Positions 56,107-64,000 of a DNA stretch of 64,000 bases are shown piece after piece. Every line of letters starts with the position of its first letter. Within the stretch, counting starts at the first letter, position 1. The notes beneath the pieces were generated by a model. It saw only the letters and a program-made list of their open reading frames with translations, made no database searches and was not told the origin of the DNA. The translations under genes and the position numbers were made by a program. This stretch comes from Pelodictyon luteolum DSM 273 (lineage in GTDB: Bacteria > Bacteroidota > Chlorobiia > Chlorobiales > Chlorobiaceae): positions 1,883,501 through 1,947,500 of the forward strand of contig NC_007512.1 in assembly GCF_000012485.1 (NCBI RefSeq), given 5' to 3'.

Positions 56107-57876
56107 TTACTGCCTGTCGCCTTTCCTGTCCGCCTTCGGCTGGGGTTCCAGCTCGGCGGTGGCGTCCTCGATCTCCTTCTTCTCGTTCGGATGAGCCTGG
56201 AGGTACGACTCGATCTCCTCCTTGCTCTTGTCCTTGAAGTACTCAAGCGCGGAGAGGATGATGCGCTTGTTCTCCTTGTCGAACTCAATGACGCGGAGCG
56301 GAAGCTCATCGCCTGCCTTGAAGGAGGTGTGGATATCCTTCACGCCGCCCTGGAGCAGATGGGTCACCGGAACGAAGCCATCGACATCGCCGGGAAGGAT
56401 CACAATGACGCCCTTCTCGATGATCTGGGAGACCTGGCCCGGGGTTTCAGCGCCGACAGCGTACTGCTGCTCGAAGCCGCCCCACGGATCGGGGTTGATC
56501 TGCTTGTGGCCGAGGGCGATGCGGCGTGCGTGCACGTCGAACTTCAGCACCTTGACATTGAGCTCCTGGTTCTTCTTCACCAGTTCGCTCGGGTGGCGGA
56601 TCTTCTTTGTCCATGACAGGTCGGAAATGTGCACCAGACCGTCGACACCTGCCTCGAGCTCGACGAAGACGCCGAAGTCGGTGATGTTGCTGACGGTGCC
56701 ATTGTGAAGCGACCCTTCAGTGTACTTCTCGCTGAGAGCGATCCAGGGGTCCTCGTTGACCCGCTTCATGGAGAGCGAGAGCTTGGTGTGATCCTTGTCG
56801 ATGTTCAGAATCACGCACTCGACTTCCTGACCGAGGGTGACGAACTGACCCGGATGCTTGATATGCTGCGTCCAGCTCATTTCGGAGATATGGACGAGGC
56901 CTTCGATGCCCTTCTCGATCTCGACGAAAGCGCCGTAATCGGTGATGGAGACAACGCGGCCCTGAGCTTTGGAGCCCACAGGGTATTTGAGTTCGATGTT
57001 TTCCCAGGGATGCGCCTCAAGCTGCTTCATGCCGAGGGAGACACGCTTGGTGTTCTCGTCGAAACCGACGACAACGACCTTGATCGGCTGATCGAGCTCA
57101 ACAACCTCGGACGGATGGTTGATGCGGCCCCAGGTGATGTCGGTGATATGGACGAGACCGTCGAGACCGCCGAGGTCGACGAAGATACCGAAATCGGTGA
57201 TGTTCTTGACCGTGCCCTCGAGCACCATGCCGACCTTGATGTTGGCAAGCATTTCCTCGCGGCGTGCAGCGTACTCCTCCTCAAGGATGACCTTGTGGCT
57301 GACGACGATATTCTGGGTGACGGGGTTGATCTTGACGACCCTGAAGTCCATGGTCTGGCCGACAAGAGCGTCGAAATCGCGGACAGGCTTGACATCGATC
57401 TGCGAGCCGGGAAGGAAGGCCTCCACGCCGGAAAGCGAAACCGTCATGCCGCCTTTGACGCGGTTGATGATCTTGCCGTTGATGATCGTGTCGTTCTCGA
57501 TTGAATCATAGATCTTGTCCCAGATACGAAGGACGTCGGCTTTCTTCTTGGAGAGGATGAGCTGGCCCATCTTGTCCTCGATGTTCTCGAGGTAGACCTC
57601 GACATCATCGCCGACCTTGATCTCGTCGTCATCGCGGAACTCGAGCAGGGAGACGATGCCTTCCGACTTGAATCCGACGTCGATGGTGACGTCCTTGTTG
57701 GAGATCGAGACGATGCGTCCCTTTACGATCTCGTCTTCGGTGATTTCATTGAGCGTGCTGGTGTACAGCTGCTCCATCTGGGAAAGCTCTGCGGGCTCGT
57801 AGTGAGCAAAATACTTGATTTTCTTTCTCGCGGGTTTTTCCTTGACCGTTTTTTCGACTGCTACTGTTTCTAACAT
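56107..57876 (-). CDS. rpsA: 30S ribosomal protein S1
   Basis: A 589-residue S1 with six S1/OB repeats. The repeats are marked by recurrent G-x-V-x-x-I-T-D-F/Y-G-x-F-V and G-L-V-H-I-S/T-x-x-S-W blocks (for example [40 protein letters not shown]). It binds mRNA leaders and helps initiation on weakly structured or SD-poor messages, which may matter here because many genes in this window lack a clear SD. It lies downstream of cmk in the classic cmk-rpsA order. Confidence 0.96.
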   Translation of the reverse strand: MLETVAVEKTVKEKPARKKIKYFAHYEPAELSQMEQLYTSTLNEITEDEIVKGRIVSISNKDVTIDVGFKSEGIVSLLEFRDDDEIKVGDDVEVYLENIEDKMGQLILSKKKADVLRIWDKIYDSIENDTIINGKIINRVKGGMTVSLSGVEAFLPGSQIDVKPVRDFDALVGQTMDFRVVKINPVTQNIVVSHKVILEEEYAARREEMLANIKVGMVLEGTVKNITDFGIFVDLGGLDGLVHITDITWGRINHPSEVVELDQPIKVVVVGFDENTKRVSLGMKQLEAHPWENIELKYPVGSKAQGRVVSITDYGAFVEIEKGIEGLVHISEMSWTQHIKHPGQFVTLGQEVECVILNIDKDHTKLSLSMKRVNEDPWIALSEKYTEGSLHNGTVSNITDFGVFVELEAGVDGLVHISDLSWTKKIRHPSELVKKNQELNVKVLKFDVHARRIALGHKQINPDPWGGFEQQYAVGAETPGQVSQIIEKGVIVILPGDVDGFVPVTHLLQGGVKDIHTSFKAGDELPLRVIEFDKENKRIILSALEYFKDKSKEEIESYLQAHPNEKKEIEDATAELEPQPKADRKGDRQ

Positions 57877-57965
57877 GCTTTTTTCCTTTCTCTCAGGTGA
57901 TTTCCGGGCCTGCCGCGAGAGATTTCGGCAGGGGGTTTCAGGGTTGAAAAAAAATTACTATCGGC

Positions 57966-57984
57966 AAAAACCCGCTAAGAGCGG
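57966..57984 (-). terminator. Weak intrinsic terminator at the cmk 3' end
   Basis: On the minus strand a short stem CCGCT-(3)-AGCGG is followed by G and five T (plus-strand A-run 57966-57970). It overlaps the cmk stop codon. The stem is only five pairs, so partial read-through into rpsA is likely. Confidence 0.45.
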
Positions 57985-58691
57985 TTTTCCCGTTCTTTCT
58001 CTACAGCCATTCCATATACCATCTCGACCTGCTCATCGATTGAGAGCCTCGAAGTATCGATCTTTACGGCATCGGGATGCTTCCGGAGGGGAGCGAGCTC
58101 CCGCTCGGCATCAGCACGGTCGCGTTCCATAATCTCCCGCTCGAGGGTCTCGAGGTCCGGCAGGCCGGTCCCGTCGGGGGACTTCGCCTGGAGTTCAAGC
58201 AGCCGCCTCATGGCCCGCTGGCGGGCATCGGCGACAAGAAATATCTTCAGTTCGGCTTCCGGGAACACAACGGTTCCGATATCGCGGCCGTCCATCACAA
58301 CCCCGCGGCCGCGGCCAAGCGCCTGCTGCATGACGAGGAGGCTGTCGCGGACCGGCTTAAGGGAGCTGATGAAGCTCACCTCACGGCTCACCCTGTTGTC
58401 GCGGATTTCACGGCTGACGTCGCGCCCCTCAAGCAGGACCCGGTCGCCATCAAACGCAATGGAGATTCCCTCAAGGATGCCGGCCACCTGTTCGGGTGCC
58501 TGTTTCAGGGTGTCGAGCAGTCCGTTTTCGATCACCTTCAAGGCCACCGAACGGTACATCGCACCGGTATCTATGTAGGTGTAGCCAAGCTTTCCTGCAA
58601 CCTTCCGCGCTGTCGTGCTCTTGCCCGAAGCGGCCGGTCCGTCAATGGCTATGATGATCTTCTGGGTACTGATTTCGCCGTTCTCCTGCAT
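57975..58691 (-). CDS. cmk: Cytidylate kinase
   Basis: A 238-residue (d)CMP kinase. P-loop [19 protein letters not shown], then [15 protein letters not shown], the CMP-contacting [18 protein letters not shown] and the lid Arg region [11 protein letters not shown]. It phosphorylates CMP to CDP for nucleic acid and phospholipid synthesis. It precedes rpsA by ~98 bp on the same strand and is divergent from ychF. Confidence 0.96.
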   Translation of the reverse strand: MQENGEISTQKIIIAIDGPAASGKSTTARKVAGKLGYTYIDTGAMYRSVALKVIENGLLDTLKQAPEQVAGILEGISIAFDGDRVLLEGRDVSREIRDNRVSREVSFISSLKPVRDSLLVMQQALGRGRGVVMDGRDIGTVVFPEAELKIFLVADARQRAMRRLLELQAKSPDGTGLPDLETLEREIMERDRADAERELAPLRKHPDAVKIDTSRLSIDEQVEMVYGMAVEKERENRS

Positions 58692-58799
58692 TTTGAATTA
58701 GCCTGCTATTTTATAAAATAAATTTGCTTTTTCCAAACATAATGGTTAGATGAAAAGGCCTTATATTTATGTCCGTTTTGAATCAAAACATTGCTCCAT

Positions 58800-59891
58800 A
58801 TGGCACTTCGCTGCGGCATCGTCGGCCTCCCCAACGTCGGCAAATCAACCCTCTTCAACGCCATCACCGCAAAGCAGGCGGAAGCGGCCAACTACCCGTT
58901 CTGCACCATTGAACCCAATGTCGGCACCGTACTCGTGCCCGACCCCAGGATGCAGGCGATTGCCGACGTTGTCAAGACACCCACTCTGGTACCGACCACC
59001 CTTGAAATCGTCGACATCGCCGGCCTCGTCAAAGGTGCGAGCAAAGGCGAAGGGCTCGGAAACCAGTTCCTCTCGCACATCCGCGAGGTCGACGCCATCG
59101 TCCACGTAGTCCGCTGCTTCGACGACCCCGACATCATCCATGTCGAAGGAAAGATCGACCCCCTGGACGACATCAACACCATAGATACCGAACTCATGCT
59201 CGCCGACCTTGAGGGCATGGAGAAGAAGATGGAGAAGCTCCGCAAGAACGCCCGCAAGGAAAAAGAGCTCCTGCAGCAGGTCGAGCTCGGAGAGAAAATC
59301 ATCAAGGGCCTTTCCGACGGCATCCCCGCCCGCAGGCTCATTGATACCCCCGAAGAGGCCGAGGCGGCAAAACAGTTCTTCCTCCTCACCTCAAAGCCGC
59401 TCCTCTATGCGGCAAACGTCGGCGAAAACGATCTGCCGGACGGCAACGGGTATACGAAACAAGTTGAAGCCATAGCGGCCGAATCCGGTTCGAAGATGCT
59501 CATCATCTGCGCGAAAACCGAAGCCGAGATCGCTGAACTTCCCGAGGAGGAGCGCCCAGAGTTCCTCGAGAGCCTCGGCCTCGAGATGTCGGGCCTCGAC
59601 CGCCTGATCCAGACCGCCCACGACCTGCTCGGTCTGCAGGTATACTTCACGGCCGGAGTCAAGGAGGTCCATGCCTGGACCATCCGCAAGGGTGCCGCCG
59701 CACCTGAAGCCGCAGGAGCGATCCACAGCGACTTCGAGAAAGGGTTCATCCGTGCGGAGGTGATGTCGTGGCGCGACCTTGTCGAACTCGGCTCCGAACA
59801 GAAAGTCAAAGAGGCCGGCAAGCTCCGCAGCGAGGGCCGCGACTATATCGTCAAGGATGGAGACGTGATCGTCTTCCGCTTCAACGTTTAA
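58800..59891 (+). CDS. ychF: Redox-regulated ATPase YchF (Obg-like)
   Basis: A 363-residue OLA1/YchF protein. The P-loop is [19 protein letters not shown]3 [19 protein letters not shown], an atypical G4 replaces NKxD with AANVGEND (hence ATP preference), and a C-terminal TGS domain ends in [12 protein letters not shown]. It binds ribosomes and responds to stress. ATG 58800 starts the conserved MALRCGIVG; a TTG at 58791 is less likely. murI follows after 13 bp. Confidence 0.95.
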   Translation: MALRCGIVGLPNVGKSTLFNAITAKQAEAANYPFCTIEPNVGTVLVPDPRMQAIADVVKTPTLVPTTLEIVDIAGLVKGASKGEGLGNQFLSHIREVDAIVHVVRCFDDPDIIHVEGKIDPLDDINTIDTELMLADLEGMEKKMEKLRKNARKEKELLQQVELGEKIIKGLSDGIPARRLIDTPEEAEAAKQFFLLTSKPLLYAANVGENDLPDGNGYTKQVEAIAAESGSKMLIICAKTEAEIAELPEEERPEFLESLGLEMSGLDRLIQTAHDLLGLQVYFTAGVKEVHAWTIRKGAAAPEAAGAIHSDFEKGFIRAEVMSWRDLVELGSEQKVKEAGKLRSEGRDYIVKDGDVIVFRFNV

Positions 59892-59904
59892 CCGAAGCAC
59901 CGCC

Positions 59905-60720
<816 letters not shown>

Positions 60721-60823
60721 GGACCTGAACAGGATCCTCCGGTACTTTCAAACCATCCCATTTCTTCTTACTTTCACTTGCGGCAAATCCGCCGGGATCA
60801 TTCATCCTATCAAGAGTGCAAGC

Positions 60824-61786
60824 GTGAAAGTAAACCTCGACAGAAACTCCTCCGGCTTCTGCATCGGCGTGCAGGGAACCATCCATGTCGCTGAAGAAAA
60901 GCTCCGGGCCGAAATCGGCCTCTACTCCCTCGGCGACGTAGTCCACAACGAAGTGGAGGTAAAACGCCTCGAAAGCCTCGGGCTCGTGACCATCGATGAC
61001 CAGGCATTCCGGGAGCTCAGAGACGCACCGGTCCTCATCCGTGCGCACGGCGAGCCCCCCTCGACCTACGAAACAGCCAGAGCAAACAACCTTGAAGTCA
61101 CCGACACCACATGCCCCGTCGTTGCCAAGCTGCAGCGTACGGCGCGCCAGCTCCATCTGCTCGGCTACCAGGTCATCATCTACGGCAAGCCTGTCCATCC
61201 GGAAGTGATCGGCATCAACGGCCACGCCGCCAACAGCGCTGTCATCATCAAGCATGCCGACCTCTCGGACCCTGCTGAAACGGCACCGCTCGACCTCTCA
61301 AGGAAAACGGCGCTCATCTCGCAGACCACCATGGATGTCCCCGGGTTCTACCAGCTCAAGGAGAACCTCGAAACCCTGTTCCGCAATGCAGGAAACCCTC
61401 AGGAAGGGCCCTGGACCGAGGTGCGCGACATCGACATCACGCTCGGCCTCACCGGCATGCAGCCGACGGCACCCCATGTCTACAAGGACACCATCTGCCG
61501 CCAGGTCTCAAGCCGCAACAGCAAACTGCACGACTTCGCTCTTTCGAACGACTGCATCATCTTCGTTGCCGGAAAGAAAAGCTCCAACGGCCAGGTACTC
61601 TACAACATATGCCGCGACGCCAACCCCCGCAGTTATTTCATTGAAGATACCGGGGACCTCGACGAAGGCTGGCTGAAAGAAGCAAACGGCTCCCCGGTCG
61701 GAAGCGTCGGAATCTGCGGAGCCACGTCCACCCCTATGTGGCTCCTGGAAAAAGTTGCCCGTCACATTGAATCACTGGAGCGATGA
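60824..61786 (+). CDS. ispH: 4-hydroxy-3-methylbut-2-enyl diphosphate reductase
   Basis: A 320-residue IspH that makes IPP and DMAPP in the MEP pathway. The Fe-S cluster cysteines are in [24 protein letters not shown] and [13 protein letters not shown]. An additional Cys is in [12 protein letters not shown]; the QVSSRN block equals the usual ATQNRQ-type region. The reading starts at GTG 60824 because no ATG fits the conserved N-terminus [13 protein letters not shown]. It supplies precursors for carotenoids, quinones and bacteriochlorophyll tails. It overlaps the following oxidoreductase as ATGA, so an electron-donor link to IspH is possible (inference). Confidence 0.94.
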   Translation: MKVNLDRNSSGFCIGVQGTIHVAEEKLRAEIGLYSLGDVVHNEVEVKRLESLGLVTIDDQAFRELRDAPVLIRAHGEPPSTYETARANNLEVTDTTCPVVAKLQRTARQLHLLGYQVIIYGKPVHPEVIGINGHAANSAVIIKHADLSDPAETAPLDLSRKTALISQTTMDVPGFYQLKENLETLFRNAGNPQEGPWTEVRDIDITLGLTGMQPTAPHVYKDTICRQVSSRNSKLHDFALSNDCIIFVAGKKSSNGQVLYNICRDANPRSYFIEDTGDLDEGWLKEANGSPVGSVGICGATSTPMWLLEKVARHIESLER

Positions 61787-63747
61787 ACACCATATCCCTC
61801 ATCATCAACGGCCTACCGGCAACGGCCGCACCCGGCACCACCATCCTTGCCGCAGCGGCCGACGCCGGCGTGACTATCCCGACCCTCTGCCACAGCGAAC
61901 GACTGGAATCCACCGGATCCTGCTGGATGTGCATCGTGGAGCTGAAAGGCCGGAACCGCTTTGTGCCTGCCTGCAGCACCGCCGCGACGGATGGCATGGA
62001 GATCGAGACCGAAAACGCGGACCTCGACAAGATGCGGCGGGAGAGCCTCCAGCGCATCCTCGCCCAGCATACCGGCGACTGCCAGGGCCCATGCGAAACG
62101 TCCTGCCCTGCAGGCTGCAACATTCCGGGGTTCATCGACGCCATCGCCGGCGGCAACGACCGCCTGGCAATTGAAATCATCAAGGACTCCATCCCTCTTC
62201 CCGGCATGCTCGGAAGAATCTGCCCCGCGCCCTGCGAGGAAGAGTGCCGCCGGAACGGAGTAGACGAACCGGTCTCCATCTGTGCCCTCAAACGCCATGC
62301 CGCCGACCTCGACACAGCTTCGACGGAACGCTTCATTCCCCCGCCCGCCCCGGAAACAGGCAAAAAGATCGCCATCATCGGTTCCGGCCCTGCCGGCCTC
62401 AGCGCCGCCTACTACCTCCGGAGGATGGGCCACCGGGTCACCCTCTTCGAAGCCGAACCGCAGCCCGGCGGCATGATGCGCCAGGCCATCCCCCGCTTCC
62501 GGCTTCCCGAATCGGTCATCAACTCCGACATCGCCCCGCTCGAAGCCATGGGCGTGGAGTTCCGCTGCGGCACCACATTCGGAAGGGATGTCACTATTGA
62601 CGAACTCAGAAAGGACTACGACGCCCTGCTCCTTGCCGTCGGAGCGCAGCTGTCCGCCCGGCTCGGCATCCCCGGTGAAGATTCCCCGGGGGTCATCTGC
62701 GGCATCAGTTTCCTGAAAAAAGCCGCTCTCGGCGAAAAGCTGGAGATCGGCAGAAAGGTGCTTGTCGCCGGAGGCGGCAACACGGCCATCGACGCAGCAC
62801 GGACCGCCCTCTGCCTCGGCGCAGAGTCGGTGGAGATCATCTACCGCCGCTCGACTGAAGACATGTCGGCCAACCGCCCTGAAATCCGGGAAGCGCTTGG
62901 CGAAGGAGTGAGGATCACCCCGTACACCGCGCCACTCTCTATCGAGTCATCCGACGGCCGGCTGGTTCTCACCGCCCTCAGAATGGAAGCCGGAGCCCCG
63001 GACGAAAGCGGCCGGCGGAGACCTGTGCCGATCGAAGGCTCAGACTTCACCATCACGGCCGATACCCTCATCACGGCCATCGGACAGGAGATAGACCCGG
63101 AGGTTTCAAGAGCAGCCGGACTGTATCCCAGTCACGGCCTCCGCATGCCCGTCGAGCGCGGAACGCTTCAGTCCAGAGAAGGGTGGATATTCGCTGCCGG
63201 TGACTGCGTGACGGGAGCCGACATTGCCGTGAAAGCCGTGGCGGCGGGAAAAACAGCAGCCCTCTCAATTGAGAGGTTCCTTGCCGGCAAGGAGCCCTCA
63301 TCCCCCGTGCGTCCGTTCAACTCCTCCTACGGCTTGCGCCATGAAGCGCCCGATGCACTCAGGGCAAATGCATCGGCTGAAAGCAGAATCCCCATGCAGG
63401 AAATCGGACACGAGATGAGAACCAGGGGGTTTGAAGAGATCGCAAAGGGTTACAGCCCGGATGAAGCCCGCAGAGAGGCCCTGCGATGCATGCAGTGCCG
63501 CTGCAGCGACGTTGATGCCTGCCGCCTGCGCCAGCTCGCAACCCTCTACCGGCCGGACACACCGCCCGTCGAAACGCTCCACGGCGGATTCAGCCGCCAG
63601 GAGCTTGGTGGAATACGGGTTGAACGGGAGAAATGCGTCGACTGCGGCATATGCATCCGCACGCTGCAGGAGGAGGGAAGCAGCAGAATGGAGGTCATTG
63701 CGAGGAACTGCCCCACCGGTGCGCTCTCAGTGGCCGAACATGGCTGA
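61783..63747 (+). CDS. Fused [2Fe-2S]/GltD-type/4Fe-4S oxidoreductase
   Basis: A 654-residue multidomain flavoprotein. N-terminal [2Fe-2S] ferredoxin-like domain ([20 protein letters not shown], then C in VPACSTAA) is followed by a Cys-rich GltD domain ([31 protein letters not shown]), an FAD loop [17 protein letters not shown], an NAD(P) loop [15 protein letters not shown] and a C-terminal region with [14 protein letters not shown] and [10 protein letters not shown]. It is a larger relative of SudA (15940). A partner is not adjacent except ispH, with which it overlaps by ATGA. It may hand NAD(P)H electrons to IspH or other Fe-S enzymes, but this is not shown. Confidence 0.85.
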   Translation: MNTISLIINGLPATAAPGTTILAAAADAGVTIPTLCHSERLESTGSCWMCIVELKGRNRFVPACSTAATDGMEIETENADLDKMRRESLQRILAQHTGDCQGPCETSCPAGCNIPGFIDAIAGGNDRLAIEIIKDSIPLPGMLGRICPAPCEEECRRNGVDEPVSICALKRHAADLDTASTERFIPPPAPETGKKIAIIGSGPAGLSAAYYLRRMGHRVTLFEAEPQPGGMMRQAIPRFRLPESVINSDIAPLEAMGVEFRCGTTFGRDVTIDELRKDYDALLLAVGAQLSARLGIPGEDSPGVICGISFLKKAALGEKLEIGRKVLVAGGGNTAIDAARTALCLGAESVEIIYRRSTEDMSANRPEIREALGEGVRITPYTAPLSIESSDGRLVLTALRMEAGAPDESGRRRPVPIEGSDFTITADTLITAIGQEIDPEVSRAAGLYPSHGLRMPVERGTLQSREGWIFAAGDCVTGADIAVKAVAAGKTAALSIERFLAGKEPSSPVRPFNSSYGLRHEAPDALRANASAESRIPMQEIGHEMRTRGFEEIAKGYSPDEARREALRCMQCRCSDVDACRLRQLATLYRPDTPPVETLHGGFSRQELGGIRVEREKCVDCGICIRTLQEEGSSRMEVIARNCPTGALSVAEHG

Positions 63748-63987
63748 GATGAAGTGAAGTGCGGTTGTGAAATGCTGCCAGAGCTGCCCGAAAAGGGGTG
63801 AGACGCCGGCGCCGGTAAACGAGAGGTAGGCGGCGTAGAGCACCACAAAGGCTGCCGCAACCAGCACAACCTGTACGACCTTCTTCAGGACGAACATCAA
63901 TACGAACGCCAGTACTGCGAGCGAGAGCACTACAGCCACGGCGAACAGCGCAGGGTGCTGGGAAAAATATGCGACGATCACCTCCAT
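63727..63987 (-). CDS. Small membrane protein, unknown
   Basis: An 86-residue, very hydrophobic protein with two or three helices (LFAVAVVLSLAVLAFVLMFV, VVLVAAAFVVLYAAYL), ending in HFISAMFGH. No family is recognised. It converges on the Fe-S oxidoreductase and overlaps its end by 21 bp. ATG 63987 starts MEVIVAYF. The base composition of the frame supports a real gene, but the size keeps confidence moderate. Confidence 0.6.
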   Translation of the reverse strand: MEVIVAYFSQHPALFAVAVVLSLAVLAFVLMFVLKKVVQVVLVAAAFVVLYAAYLSFTGAGVSPLFGQLWQHFTTALHFISAMFGH

Positions 63988-64000
63988 TACTCCACTCCTC

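Noticed and set aside
57119-57511. Ser/Arg-rich frames inside rpsA and other genes
   Set aside because: They are alternate-frame products of GC-rich coding DNA with no motif or start signal.

Overview
The window reads as chromosomal core DNA of a green sulfur bacterium (Chlorobiaceae). The strongest indicators are a petC-petB pair (Rieske protein plus a cytochrome b with PEWY and b6-type heme-ligand spacing) directly beside crtC, a CruA-family lycopene cyclase, a SudBA/NfnAB-type ferredoxin:NAD(P) oxidoreductase pair, menG and ispH. The GC-rich, compact layout suggests the Chlorobium/Pelodictyon group (C. luteolum-like). That genus assignment is from memory and was not searched. Shine-Dalgarno signals are often weak, so many starts rest on family N-termini and gene spacing. 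I see no CRISPR array, insertion sequence, prophage or rRNA. One tRNA (Phe) is present.

Layout. 1-4150 (+): 3' part of smc, HAD phosphatase, nusB, a PPP phosphatase and nth, closed by a perfect palindrome. 4229-8136 (-): a small unknown gene, fused pabB-pabC and ppx. 8344-9963 (+): a phytol/dolichol-kinase-like membrane protein and tsaC. 9964-14895 (-): hisH-hisA-scpB-rluB and a large HhH/beta-barrel protein. 15041-17391 (+): sudB-sudA. 17402-19414 (-): a membrane-fusion protein and an AEC transporter. 19581-22036 (+): hisI, menG and a porin-like protein. 22146-29808 (-): an arsenic operon (arsR, thioredoxin-like, arsP-type permease, arsC, acr3) followed by lolD-like ABC ATPase, cruA and ligA. 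30133-34862 (+): molybdate cluster modD-modA-modB-modC-mop-second ATPase. Then a pteridine-reductase-like SDR, a three-gene set of small membrane proteins and a giant GH13 protein (to 40440). 40773-43979 (-): petB, petC, crtC. 44551-46252 (-): tRNA-Phe and gltX. 46495-49205 (+): ftsH, half-size TSUP and an HU-family gene. 49249-52967 (-): unknown gene, nhaD-like antiporter, apt, mtaB. Then a coiled-coil/winged-helix protein (+), rodA (-), era (+), rpsA and cmk (-), ychF, murI, ispH and a fused Fe-S/GltD-type oxidoreductase (+), and a small membrane protein (-).

How the genes work together. Several entries serve phototrophy: IspH makes isoprenoid precursors, CruA and CrtC modify carotenoids toward chlorobactene-type pigments, MenG finishes quinones, PetCB passes quinol electrons toward the reaction centre, and SudBA and its larger relative at 61783 handle low-potential electrons. 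The ars and mod clusters are metal/oxyanion modules that meet head to head at 29809-30132. That gap carries an ArsR-type operator overlapping a good -10 box on one side and a ModE-like dyad on the other. The least explained items are the HhH-barrel protein, the second ATPase in the mod operon, the Cys-tailed thioredoxin-like protein in the ars operon, the small-membrane-protein cassette and the coiled-coil/winged-helix protein downstream of a clear inverted repeat. I did not find a wholly new multi-gene system that I could defend. The candidates are ranked in the findings.
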